A stretch of DNA of 64,000 bases, from positions 39,949-103,948 of the forward strand of contig CATYVZ010000005.1 in assembly GCA_958413985.1 (NCBI GenBank). Reading direction: 5' to 3'. The notes under the pieces are model-generated. The model was given only the letters and a program-made list of their open reading frames with translations, searched no databases and was not told the origin of the DNA. The position numbers and the translations under genes were made by a program. Shown in pieces: positions 52,368 through 60,758 of this stretch (position 1 is the first letter of the stretch; the number at the start of each line of letters is the position of its first letter). This DNA comes from an uncultured Bacilli bacterium (GTDB lineage: Bacteria; Bacillota_I; Bacilli_A; RF39; UBA660).

Positions 52368-53579
52368 TTATAATCCTTTATAATTTCTATGATTATTTTT
52401 TAAACTAGCTTTCGTAATAATTTTGTTACCATATTTCTGCTTTAAATTGTCGACAACAACATCGACTTTTGACTCTTGTTGATCAGTATTATCGAACAAA
52501 GAAGCTTGATACATAACAGTATCGACTAATTTATCTAATCTAACACCAATCAATCTTATTTTTTCATCGTTCCACATTTCATCTAATATCATCTTAGCAA
52601 TATTATAAATTTCAGTTGTCACATTAGTTGCATTAGTCAATTTTTTTTGATGCGATTTTCTTTTAAAATAATTATCTTTCAAAACCACACAAATAACGGT
52701 TGCATATTTTTTTTGTCTTCTTAGACGAATACTTACTGTTTCACATAAACTCATCAAATAAGGATATAAACTTTCTTTAGTTTCCATATCTTTTTCTAAG
52801 GTTATCTCGTTACTAATTCCCTTAGGGATATATGTTTCACTATCTACTTCACTATTATCTAGCCCCTTAGCCTGATTTATTAAAAAAGAAGCTTGATTTT
52901 TAAAATAAGGATATAATTTACTGTAAGGACAGTTAGCTAAATCACCAATCGTATTAATTCCTAGACTGATCAGCTTTTCACTTGTTTTTTTACCAATCAT
53001 AAACAATTCATTAATCGGTAAAGGATACATTTTAGTTTCGATCTCGTTTTCATATAAAGTATGAATTTTATTAGGTTTACTAAAATCACTAGCCATCTTA
53101 GCACATAATTTACTGTTAGCTATTCCGATATTGACGGTAAATTTTAAAGTATCATAAATTTCTTGTTGTAATTTCTTAGCAAATTCATATTGATCGCCAT
53201 ATAACTTTTTTACTTTACCATAATCTAAATAACACTCATCGATACTAGTCACTTCTATATCTGGCGTATATTTACTTAATAAGTTAAATAATTTATTACT
53301 CATCTCGCTATAATATTTATAATTAGGAGGATATATTTTTAAAACCTGACACTTTTTTTTAGCTTCATATAAAGTCATCGAAGTATAAATGCCTAATTTT
53401 TTACAAGCATTAGATTTAGCTAAAACGATCCCTTTTCTTGCTTTAGGATCACCTCCTATTACCGCATATGAATCTCTTATATCATACTTATAACCCTTAT
53501 TTAATAAATCGATAGCTGTCCATGATAAAAAAGCATTATTGACATCGATATGAAATATAATTTTTTCCAAATTATTCAC
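52368..53579 (-). CDS. dinB: DNA polymerase IV (DinB/UmuC family)
   Basis: A 403-residue Y-family translesion polymerase. Motifs: IIFHIDVNNAFLSW with catalytic Asp, KGIVLAKSNACKKLGI, SIDECYLDYG with Asp-Glu catalytic pair, NIGIANSKLCAKMASDFSKPN, and C-terminal QASLFD which matches a beta-clamp box. It copies damaged DNA with low fidelity. It starts after AAGGTGAATAATTTGG; another start a few codons in is possible. It has its own unit between the kinase cassette and spoIIP. Confidence 0.95.
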   Translation of the reverse strand: MNNLEKIIFHIDVNNAFLSWTAIDLLNKGYKYDIRDSYAVIGGDPKARKGIVLAKSNACKKLGIYTSMTLYEAKKKCQVLKIYPPNYKYYSEMSNKLFNLLSKYTPDIEVTSIDECYLDYGKVKKLYGDQYEFAKKLQQEIYDTLKFTVNIGIANSKLCAKMASDFSKPNKIHTLYENEIETKMYPLPINELFMIGKKTSEKLISLGINTIGDLANCPYSKLYPYFKNQASFLINQAKGLDNSEVDSETYIPKGISNEITLEKDMETKESLYPYLMSLCETVSIRLRRQKKYATVICVVLKDNYFKRKSHQKKLTNATNVTTEIYNIAKMILDEMWNDEKIRLIGVRLDKLVDTVMYQASLFDNTDQQESKVDVVVDNLKQKYGNKIITKASLKNNHRNYKGL

Positions 53580-53670
53580 CTTCTTTTAGCTTAAAATTTT
53601 TAAAAAACTTTTCATATTGCCAACTTCCTTAACTAAAATTCTATCAAAATAAGGAACAAATGTAAAGAAA

Positions 53671-53694
53671 AAAAGCGAATATTTTTTCGCTTTT
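53671..53694 (-). terminator. Terminator after spoIIP operon
   Basis: AAAAGCGAA and TTCGCTTTT form a 9-bp stem behind the small membrane gene with a T run on the minus strand. Confidence 0.85.
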
Positions 53695-53700
53695 ATAACC

Positions 53701-54039
53701 TTAATTTTCTACTACAAACTTACTGACATATTTAAAAAAGCCATCGACACTATTTTTAACTATATTAGCTAAAGAATTAGAGACATTTAATCCTAATTGA
53801 GAAAATTTAGTTTGATAATCTTTATTAGTGTTATCTAAATAATTTTCTAAATCGATATTTTTTCCATCTTTAACATCTTGCTCAAATTGTTTAATCTGTT
53901 CCGCAGTTAAAACAACCTGTTCATGTTTCTTATATTCGTAATAGCCATATTTATTACTGATAAATATCGTTAAAAAAGTGACAAACAAGACAATAACCAC
54001 TACTCTAAATACTTGTGTTCTTATTTTATTTGGTTTCAT
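53701..54039 (-). CDS. Small single-helix membrane protein next to spoIIP
   Basis: A 112-residue protein with one N-terminal membrane helix (VFRVVVIVLFVTFLTIFI), then a polar helical tail (LTAEQIKQFEQDVKDGK, FSQLGLNVSNSLANIV). In Bacillus spoIIP is followed by a small membrane gene (yqxA); this gene has the same place and size, but the sequence match is not certain. It overlaps the spoIIP stop by four bases, so it is cotranscribed and may work with SpoIIP. Confidence 0.65.
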   Translation of the reverse strand: MKPNKIRTQVFRVVVIVLFVTFLTIFISNKYGYYEYKKHEQVVLTAEQIKQFEQDVKDGKNIDLENYLDNTNKDYQTKFSQLGLNVSNSLANIVKNSVDGFFKYVSKFVVEN

Positions 54040-54944
54040 TTTAGCAGCTCCTTTATCGAATTTGCAACAGCATCTATTGAATTAACTACTTCATCCATTG
54101 TATTGTAATTACCACCTAACTCCAACAACAAAACATTATCAGCTAAATCTTGATTAAAATTATCGATATACTTTTTATATATTCCTCTTGATAACGATGG
54201 ATATTTTTCTTCGATGATATTATTTAATTCATTAGCTAAAGCCATATTTTCTTTATAATTCACATTGGCTACAAACATGACCTTAGCATAACTTTCATCA
54301 GAAATTTGCGTAGTTGTTTTATCTTTAGCAATCGCATCACGATGAAGATCGATAATTAGATCAAACTCATTATTCTCTAACTGTTCTTTAAGAAATTTTC
54401 TAGTTGCCTGATAACTTTGAGCATAAGATAAATTGTTATCTTTAATATATTCACTAGCGCTTCTTTCCTCGACAACAGTCGTTATTCCCATTTCGTTTAA
54501 TTTTTCTTGTAATAAAAGTGAAGCTAAAACTACTGTATTATCTAACTCATACCCTTCTAAACGATCGCCTTGATACTTTTCATCAGGATGAGTACTATAA
54601 ATATATACACGTGGATTGGTGACAACATTATTTTGAATATAAGAAAACACTTGCGTTGTTCCTTCATCATCGTTATAGGCAAATACTTTATCAATAATAG
54701 TAATAGGCTCTTTTATTTCGACTTGATTGACTATTTTTAAAAGTTCTCCTAAAAAATTAGTTTCCTGTTTATTTGGCAAAAGATGATAATTAGAGCTCTT
54801 TAGCATATTATTAACAAAGTCAGCATTGCTGTTTAAATTGATGTCCTTAAAAAAATAATTAACTAAAAAAACAAGAGCAACTAGAAATAAAGGGTATTTT
54901 AACACTTTAAGGCTACTTCGTTTTTTTAATTTTAATTTTGCCAT
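54036..54944 (-). CDS. spoIIP: Stage II sporulation protein P
   Basis: About 302 residues counted from ATG 54942-54944 after GGGTGAATGAG; an ATG ten codons upstream has a weaker site. SpoIIP is a membrane-anchored amidase/endopeptidase that cuts peptidoglycan during engulfment. The pattern is complete: one N-terminal membrane helix, PRVYIYSTHPDEKYQ, the catalytic-area LDNTVVLASLLLQEKLNEMGI, FDLIIDLHRDAIAKDK, VMFVANVNYKENMALAN and VLLLELGGNYNTMDEVVNS. Some of the usual active-site residues lie in these parts (THPDE in place of the common THTSE). Confidence 0.92.
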   Translation of the reverse strand: MAKLKLKKRSSLKVLKYPLFLVALVFLVNYFFKDINLNSNADFVNNMLKSSNYHLLPNKQETNFLGELLKIVNQVEIKEPITIIDKVFAYNDDEGTTQVFSYIQNNVVTNPRVYIYSTHPDEKYQGDRLEGYELDNTVVLASLLLQEKLNEMGITTVVEERSASEYIKDNNLSYAQSYQATRKFLKEQLENNEFDLIIDLHRDAIAKDKTTTQISDESYAKVMFVANVNYKENMALANELNNIIEEKYPSLSRGIYKKYIDNFNQDLADNVLLLELGGNYNTMDEVVNSIDAVANSIKELLK

Positions 54945-55008
54945 CTCATTCACCCAATTTAATATATTAATCATTTTATCACTTTAGAACTTTAAAAAAT
55001 GTCGAAAA

Positions 55009-55040
55009 AATAAAACCTCGTTTTAAAAAGAGGTTTTATT
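55009..55040 (-). terminator. Terminator after the rhomboid gene
   Basis: AATAAAACCTC and GAGGTTTTATT form an 11-bp perfect stem; on the minus strand it is followed by six T residues. Confidence 0.87.
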
Positions 55041-55049
55041 GAAATTAAC

Positions 55050-56207
55050 TTAAATAGCTGATATTAAAAACATAATGAAGGCAACAAAAATAGCTGTCAA
55101 AATGATACCATTGATTCTTTCTTTTTTATTTTCTTTATATTTTAAACCACATATCATCGAAATGAATATACCACCGATAAGACCACCAATATGACCAGCA
55201 TTATCGATACCCGGCGTTAAAAAGCCTAACAATAAGTTCAAAATAATGATGGGAATTATTTGAGTTCTAACTACATTGCCTAGGTATAAACGATAATGAT
55301 AACCAAAGTAAACGATCGCACCAAGAAGACCAAATATTGCTCCACTTGCGCCAGCACTTATACCACTGTGAAAACAAATGGATAATAAACTAGCGAAAAC
55401 CGCACTACCAAGGTAAATAATAAGATATTTAATTTTGCCAAAAAAGGTTTCAATCTGTGAACCGATAATATATAAAGAATACATATTGACAAGCAAATGT
55501 AATATTCCTATATGGATAAAACTAGAAGTAATCAAACGATAAAACTGATTTAAATAAAGGACATAAAAACGGTTATTAGCGCCAAAATTTAAAAGAGTCG
55601 CATTATCCTCACTACCATTACCCCATATATACATAGCCAAAAACACACATATATTTAAAGCAATTAAAATATAAGTAATAATTGGTTTTCTTCGTTTAAA
55701 TACATCTTCTGCCTTAGAGGCATCTTGCTCCGTTTTTTTGTTTATTTCACTAGTCAATTTAACAAATAAATTCATTCCTTCTTCTTTATAATCTAAAGTT
55801 TTATTTATGTCAGGAAAAGTCTCTAAAATACTATTATTTTTAACCAAATCTTCGATACTTTTAACATTAAGACATGTTATATAATCAAAATTAGTTTCAT
55901 TTTCCATGTGAACATTATCGCCTAAATTAATAAAAATACTTAATGTAGGAACTTTAAAAGAAAAAGTCTTTTTTTTGATCGATTTCATGATCTGTTTGGT
56001 TCGATAAATATCAAAATTTAACTGTTCATCATTATGAATATAATTAGATACTATTCTTATAATTTTATAATCACTATCTAAATTTTCTAACCAAATTTCA
56101 TTTTTCGCTCCGTATAAAACAACGGGGTTGTAGTTTTTATCAGTTATAAAGTAATGTAATAATTTCATAATAATTTCTTCGTTTTGTTTTGAAATTGTAT
56201 AGTTCAT
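55050..56207 (-). CDS. Rhomboid intramembrane serine protease
   Basis: A 385-residue rhomboid protease. A cytoplasmic N-terminal domain of about 170 residues precedes the membrane core. The catalytic Ser is in AGASGAIFGLLGA, the catalytic His in DNAGHIGGLIGG, and the FIHIGILHLLVNMYSLY loop includes the oxyanion-type His and Asn. Rhomboids cleave substrates inside the membrane; the substrate is unknown. It overlaps rluD by four bases, so lspA-rluD-rhomboid form one unit. Confidence 0.93.
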   Translation of the reverse strand: MNYTISKQNEEIIMKLLHYFITDKNYNPVVLYGAKNEIWLENLDSDYKIIRIVSNYIHNDEQLNFDIYRTKQIMKSIKKKTFSFKVPTLSIFINLGDNVHMENETNFDYITCLNVKSIEDLVKNNSILETFPDINKTLDYKEEGMNLFVKLTSEINKKTEQDASKAEDVFKRRKPIITYILIALNICVFLAMYIWGNGSEDNATLLNFGANNRFYVLYLNQFYRLITSSFIHIGILHLLVNMYSLYIIGSQIETFFGKIKYLIIYLGSAVFASLLSICFHSGISAGASGAIFGLLGAIVYFGYHYRLYLGNVVRTQIIPIIILNLLLGFLTPGIDNAGHIGGLIGGIFISMICGLKYKENKKERINGIILTAIFVAFIMFLISAI

Positions 56208-57097
56208 ATTTCCTCCTCGAATTTTTTTAAAATATTGTTAAAACATTGCGGTAATTCACTAGTAAACTCCATATATTTTTTAGTGGTTGGATGAATGAAT
56301 CCTAATTCTTTAGCATGTAAACATTGACCACTATCATCGATTAATTTGCGGTTGCTATAAACAGGATCGTTGACCACAGGATGACCAATATAATTCATAT
56401 GAACTCTAATTTGATGAGTTCTACCAGTTTCTAACTTTAATTCAATTAAAGTAGCATCAGCATATCTTTTGATAACTTTAAAATGAGTCACGGCAGTTTT
56501 ACCACCACCTATAACCGCCATCTTTTTGCGATCATTAACATCCCTTCCAATAGGAGCATCGATCGTTCCTGTATCATTATTGATAACTCCCCAAACCAAA
56601 GCGACATATTTACGATGGACTGTCTTTTCAGATAATTGTTTAGCTAAAAAATCATGAGCTTTATCGTTTTTAGCGATCATCAACAAACCAGTCGTATAAG
56701 CATCGATACGATGAACGATTCCAGGACGGAATTGGCCATTTTTCTGACTTAAATTTTTAAAGTGATAAAGTAAACCATTGACTAAAGTATGATGAGTATT
56801 ACCGACAGCTGGATGAACCACTAGACCATTTTGTTTATTTATGACAACAACATCATCGTCTTCATAGACAATATCTAAAGGAATCATCTCAGCAGATGCC
56901 TGCATTTCTTCTTCGAAATATTCATCTACAATGATTAGATCTTTTTCCTTGACTAAATAGCTATTTTTAACTTTTTGCCCATTTACTAAAACACATTTTT
57001 CAATCAACTTACCAGCTTTACTTCGACTAATATTTAAATTTTTAGCTAAATAAGTATCGATACGTTCATTGTTAGTTTCGACATTTAATTCTTGCAC
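56204..57097 (-). CDS. rluD: Ribosomal large subunit pseudouridine synthase, RluD-like
   Basis: A 297-residue RluA/RluD-family enzyme: N-terminal S4 domain (RIDTYLAKNLNISRSKAGKLIEKCVLVNG), catalytic Asp in GIVHRIDAYTTGLLMIAKN (family consensus HRLDxxTSG), and AKQLSEKTVHRKYVALVWG, LKLETGRTHQIRVHMNYIGHPVVND. It converts uridines in 23S rRNA helices to pseudouridine. It overlaps the end of lspA by about 13 bases, as in many Firmicutes. Confidence 0.94.
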   Translation of the reverse strand: MQELNVETNNERIDTYLAKNLNISRSKAGKLIEKCVLVNGQKVKNSYLVKEKDLIIVDEYFEEEMQASAEMIPLDIVYEDDDVVVINKQNGLVVHPAVGNTHHTLVNGLLYHFKNLSQKNGQFRPGIVHRIDAYTTGLLMIAKNDKAHDFLAKQLSEKTVHRKYVALVWGVINNDTGTIDAPIGRDVNDRKKMAVIGGGKTAVTHFKVIKRYADATLIELKLETGRTHQIRVHMNYIGHPVVNDPVYSNRKLIDDSGQCLHAKELGFIHPTTKKYMEFTSELPQCFNNILKKFEEEI

Positions 57098-57546
57098 TTT
57101 TTTTCACCTAACGCTAAAATGAGCAAAATTATAATAGCAATTACAATAAAACTATCCGCTAAATTAAAAATAGCAAAATTATAACCAAAGATAGTAAAGT
57201 CTAAAAAATCAACGACATATCCATATAGAATTCGATCGATCAAGTTACCGATAATACCACCTATTAATAATGAATAAGTAACTATTTCACTGTTTTTTAA
57301 TTTCTTATCCCGAATGAAAAAGATAAAAATTATATTCAAAGCAATTATCGCAATTATAATAAAAAGCCATCTAGCACCTGTAAATATACTAAAAGCTGCT
57401 CCCTGGTTATGAACGTAAGTAAGATTAAAAAAATTAGGTATTATTTCAATACTTTCGTTTAAATTAAAATATATATTAACAAGACCTTTGGATAATTGAT
57501 CAAGTAATACAAAGATTATTGTAAAAATAAACAATTTTTTATACAT
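57085..57546 (-). CDS. lspA: Lipoprotein signal peptidase
   Basis: About 153 residues with four membrane helices and the catalytic Asp pair in GGIIGNLIDRILYGYVVDF and FAIFNLADSFIVIAII. LspA cleaves the signal peptides of lipoproteins, several of which are encoded nearby. Starts at ATG 57544-57546; a GTG a few codons earlier is part of the GGTGAT site. First gene of the lspA-rluD-rhomboid unit. Confidence 0.94.
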   Translation of the reverse strand: MYKKLFIFTIIFVLLDQLSKGLVNIYFNLNESIEIIPNFFNLTYVHNQGAAFSIFTGARWLFIIIAIIALNIIFIFFIRDKKLKNSEIVTYSLLIGGIIGNLIDRILYGYVVDFLDFTIFGYNFAIFNLADSFIVIAIIILLILALGEKKCKN

Positions 57547-57612
57547 CCAGATCACCAGATATAATTATACCACTTATATTTCAATATGTAAATTAACATC
57601 TTGTTTTATAAT

Positions 57613-57640
57613 TTGACAAAAATAAAATTTTTATTATAAT
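57613..57640 (+). promoter_or_regulatory. Promoter of the MraZ-like gene
   Basis: TTGACA (57613-57618) and TATAAT (57635-57640) with 16-base spacer, followed by the strong site AAAGGGGGAT. Confidence 0.85.
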
Positions 57641-57663
57641 ATTAAGACGAAAGGGGGATAATT

Positions 57664-58041
57664 ATGTTTGGTGATAAACCAATGTTAGGTAGTTGTGTAA
57701 GAGCAGTAGATTACAAAGGAAGAATTTATTTACCTAAATTCTGTGACGCTGAAAAAGATGACGATTTAGTCATCCAAAAAGTAGATAATCATTTTGCCTT
57801 GTTTAATTTATCCCATATCGAAGATGAAATAAAAAAATATAGAGATTTGGAAGAATTTAAAAAAGTTGATTTAATTGTCTCATCGATCGTCGACCTAGTG
57901 AAAGTGGATAAATTTAAAAGAATCAATTTAAAACGTAAATATATTTTAAGTGATAAAGTGTTCTTACAAGGTAATTGGCACAGCGTTTTAATCTTTCCAA
58001 CAATAGAAGATTATAAACAATATGTACTTGAAAAAAAGTAA
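57664..58041 (+). CDS. MraZ-like protein (doubled SpoVT/AbrB-type fold)
   Basis: A 125-residue protein with two copies of the MraZ-type segment: AVDYKGRIYLPKFCD with DDLVIQKVDNHFALFN, and VDKFKRINLKRKYIL with KVFLQGNWHSVLIFP. This is the double-psi AbrB-like fold of MraZ, a DNA-binding regulator of the division and cell-wall cluster. It is solitary, well away from mraW/ftsL, and the consensus GR and P residues of the second half are changed (RINLKRKY). So it is MraZ-like, not certainly MraZ. It has a consensus promoter and a terminator of its own. Confidence 0.75.
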   Translation: MFGDKPMLGSCVRAVDYKGRIYLPKFCDAEKDDDLVIQKVDNHFALFNLSHIEDEIKKYRDLEEFKKVDLIVSSIVDLVKVDKFKRINLKRKYILSDKVFLQGNWHSVLIFPTIEDYKQYVLEKK

Positions 58042-58074
58042 TTTAACTTTAAAACCAAGTTTTCTTACAGAACA

Positions 58075-58100
58075 AAAACTAGAATTTGAATTCTAGTTTT
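58075..58100. terminator. Bidirectional terminator, MraZ-like gene / permease
   Basis: AAAACTAGAATT and AATTCTAGTTTT form a 12-bp perfect stem with a TG loop, with T runs on either side. Confidence 0.85.
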
Positions 58101-58120
58101 TTTAGATCGTTAACATTTTC

Positions 58121-60373
58121 CTAATATGACTTAATTACATCGACAATATTGTCTTTTTTTATTTTTCGAGTCGCGATTAAAAATGCGAGATAAACTATTA
58201 CTATTACTCCAATAACACATATTGACAATGGTAAAACAAACAAATTTAAAGGTATATCAAGTAAACTAGAAAAAGTTTTATTGTCGATCATCGCTATTCT
58301 TAAAAAAATTACAACGATTAAAATAAATATTAATAACCCAAATAACAATGATTTTAAACTTAGCATCAAACTCTCATAAAAGATCATTTTATTAAATCCT
58401 TTATTTGATAATCCTAGACTTTTTAAAACAGCAAATTCTTTTCTTCTTAAATTTAAATTCGCACTGATAGTCCCAATAATACTGACAACTGTTATAAAAG
58501 TAATAAATAAAAGTGCTAAATATATTATTAGTTTAATACAATTAGTTTTGACAACATCACTATAATTAATAGCAAAACTATTCCAATAATATATATTTTC
58601 ATCTTTTTCTAATATTTTATTTATTTCTTGATCTAATTTTAAATAATCTTCAGCTATGATATATATACTTAAAAAACCACCTACACTATCACTATATTTA
58701 TCAATAATAATTGGAATAAATGAATAATCAAAATAATAATCCTTTAATAATCCTAAATCATCGACGACGTTAGCAGTAACACTCTTATTGGTTTGATTAT
58801 ATCCAGTTAATTCTAGTGACACAATATCATCAGTAAATACTTTATTACCATTATCTAAAGTATTGATTAAGAAAGGATAATCGTTATCAATATTATAATA
58901 TTCTTTTAATTTGTTATATTTATCTTCATTAATATAAATATATCTAACATCATTACGCACTGTATTGTTAAAATTACTGGCAGTTTCAAATCGAAAATTT
59001 TGACTTTCTGAATAAATAAAATCATCGACAGACTCTAAATTAGAAATTTCAGTTATGATCTTTTCTTTGGTTATATTTTGTAGATGATCAGGATTAAAAT
59101 ATACACGAATATAATCATCTAATTCATCACTATTTGTTCCGGATAATAAAATCGATAATAAAGTAGTAGCAGTTAAAAACAAAATTATTCCTATTACAAC
59201 TGAAATAGTCGTAATGCGATATTTAGCTCGATCCCTAGTGACATTTTTAGCGGAAATAGCTCCCTCGATTCCAAATAATTTCTTAATCAATTTATTCTCT
59301 TTTTTATATTTAAATTTTTTAGTTTGCCTTACCTCATCGATCACATTAATTCGACTAGCCATTCTAGCAATAGAAAAAGTAGCAAATAAAGTACTTATTA
59401 AAATAAAAACTAATGATATCAACATAAAAATAGGATAGATTTCTAAAGTATAAATGTTAGTAGCTATACCTTCTAACATAGTATTAATGATCAATAAAAT
59501 TAAATAAATAAAGCCCAAACTTAACAAAAATCCTAAAGGAATAGTTAAAACTAAAATTATTAAAGCTTCTAAAAATACTGAATATAATATCTGCTTAGGG
59601 CTAGCGCCAATACTTTTATACATCGCATAACTTTTTTTCTTTTCGTTAACCGAAATTGAAAAAGCATTATAAATGATGAAGAAAATAATAAATGCTAAAA
59701 CTAAAGATAAAAACATTAATAACAAAATATAGACTTGAGCTTGTGGTGATTCAGATGTGTCATAACAATTAATTAAAGCTTCATTTTTAAATGATGGATT
59801 GTTGGAAAATTTATTAATTAAATTATCTATTTCTCGATGTAGATTTTTAAATGAATTTAAATAGATAAAGTAAATATTAGAATTGCTGTTACCAGTTTCC
59901 TTCGTTAAAACAAGATCTTCTAAATTAAGATAACTTCTCTCATAAATGCCAGTAACCTGATAATCTCGTTGATCGATAGTTAAAGATGAACCGATATCTA
60001 AATTTAATTGATTAGCTTTTTTTAAACTAATGATTACCTCAGTATTATTGCTTGGTAATTCACCTTCTAATTTTAAATCTAAAGCAAAATTATCGCTGAT
60101 GCTATATAAATTATCTTTAACTTGAAAAATATAATAATATTGCGATATTTTTTCATCCGTTAACAATTTTTGATCTTCTATATTATAAATAGCTAAATGA
60201 TAATCGCCATATAAATCAATGATATTGTTAATTTTATTTTGCCTAATTGTCGAAAATGCTAAACCAACAGAAAACAATAAAATACAAGATAACAATACAC
60301 TAATAAAACATAAGATAAAATTTTTTTTGTTTTTAAATAACTCTTTTAAGGTTAATTTAGACATGATTTTCAT
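58121..60373 (-). CDS. Second FtsX/MacB-like permease, no ATPase next to it
   Basis: A 750-residue paralogue of the permease at 27764: N-terminal helix, FtsX groups in the middle, and the same C-terminal coupling block (RRKEFAVLKSLGLSNKGFNKM against KKEFAVLRSIGLTPKGFNKM in the paralogue). The external domains are shorter and diverged. Neighbouring genes do not include an ATPase, so it must use a distant one; the ATPase at 30398 is the obvious candidate in this window. ATG at 60371-60373 follows AGGTGAATAGT. Gene order is conserved enough to suggest duplication. Confidence 0.9.
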   Translation of the reverse strand: MKIMSKLTLKELFKNKKNFILCFISVLLSCILLFSVGLAFSTIRQNKINNIIDLYGDYHLAIYNIEDQKLLTDEKISQYYYIFQVKDNLYSISDNFALDLKLEGELPSNNTEVIISLKKANQLNLDIGSSLTIDQRDYQVTGIYERSYLNLEDLVLTKETGNSNSNIYFIYLNSFKNLHREIDNLINKFSNNPSFKNEALINCYDTSESPQAQVYILLLMFLSLVLAFIIFFIIYNAFSISVNEKKKSYAMYKSIGASPKQILYSVFLEALIILVLTIPLGFLLSLGFIYLILLIINTMLEGIATNIYTLEIYPIFMLISLVFILISTLFATFSIARMASRINVIDEVRQTKKFKYKKENKLIKKLFGIEGAISAKNVTRDRAKYRITTISVVIGIILFLTATTLLSILLSGTNSDELDDYIRVYFNPDHLQNITKEKIITEISNLESVDDFIYSESQNFRFETASNFNNTVRNDVRYIYINEDKYNKLKEYYNIDNDYPFLINTLDNGNKVFTDDIVSLELTGYNQTNKSVTANVVDDLGLLKDYYFDYSFIPIIIDKYSDSVGGFLSIYIIAEDYLKLDQEINKILEKDENIYYWNSFAINYSDVVKTNCIKLIIYLALLFITFITVVSIIGTISANLNLRRKEFAVLKSLGLSNKGFNKMIFYESLMLSLKSLLFGLLIFILIVVIFLRIAMIDNKTFSSLLDIPLNLFVLPLSICVIGVIVIVYLAFLIATRKIKKDNIVDVIKSY

Positions 60374-60508
60374 ACTATTCACCTATTTTCATTATATATG
60401 ATTTTACTTTTCTTTTCAATATAATTTTACGTTTAATAAACAAAACTTAAAATAAAATTTTTTTTATAAATTACCTAACTAACTTTATAAATCAGTTTCT
60501 TTATATAT

Positions 60509-60536
60509 TAAAAAGCCTCCTAAAAAGGAGACTTTT
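60509..60536 (-). terminator. Terminator after the small membrane protein gene
   Basis: AAAAAG-C-CTCCT pairs with AGGAG-A-CTTTTT over a 4-base loop, with one mismatch, and a T run on the minus strand. It ends right at the stop codon. Confidence 0.8.
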
Positions 60537-60694
60537 TACATCATTTCTTCTAATTCTTTGTCAATTTTCTTCATCGCCTTATTAGCGATTTTTTCCATTT
60601 CTTTCATGACTGGTTTACTATACTTTTGATACATTATTGTTGCACCAATACCGATTCCCATAAACAACATACTTTTAGCTATATTCTTTACCAT
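60536..60694 (-). CDS. Small membrane protein, 52 residues
   Basis: Starts at ATG 60692-60694 after GAGGTGATTTT, rejecting an upstream reading without ribosome site. One short hydrophobic helix (SMLFMGIGIGATIMYQ) is followed by a Lys/Glu-rich amphipathic tail (MEKIANKAMKKIDKELEEMM). No family recognised; size and shape resemble YtxH/YtpB-like small envelope proteins, which is only a comparison. Confidence 0.6.
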   Translation of the reverse strand: MVKNIAKSMLFMGIGIGATIMYQKYSKPVMKEMEKIANKAMKKIDKELEEMM

Positions 60695-60724
60695 AAAAAT
60701 CACCTCGTTTAAAAAGAAAAAATG

Positions 60725-60749
60725 AAGGTATGTATAAACATACATCCTT
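60725..60749 (-). terminator. Terminator after recD2
   Basis: AAGG and ATGTAT pair with ATACAT and CCTT with one bulged T, over loop AAAC; on the minus strand CATTTTTTC follows. Confidence 0.65.
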
Positions 60750-60758
60750 AGTTTAACC

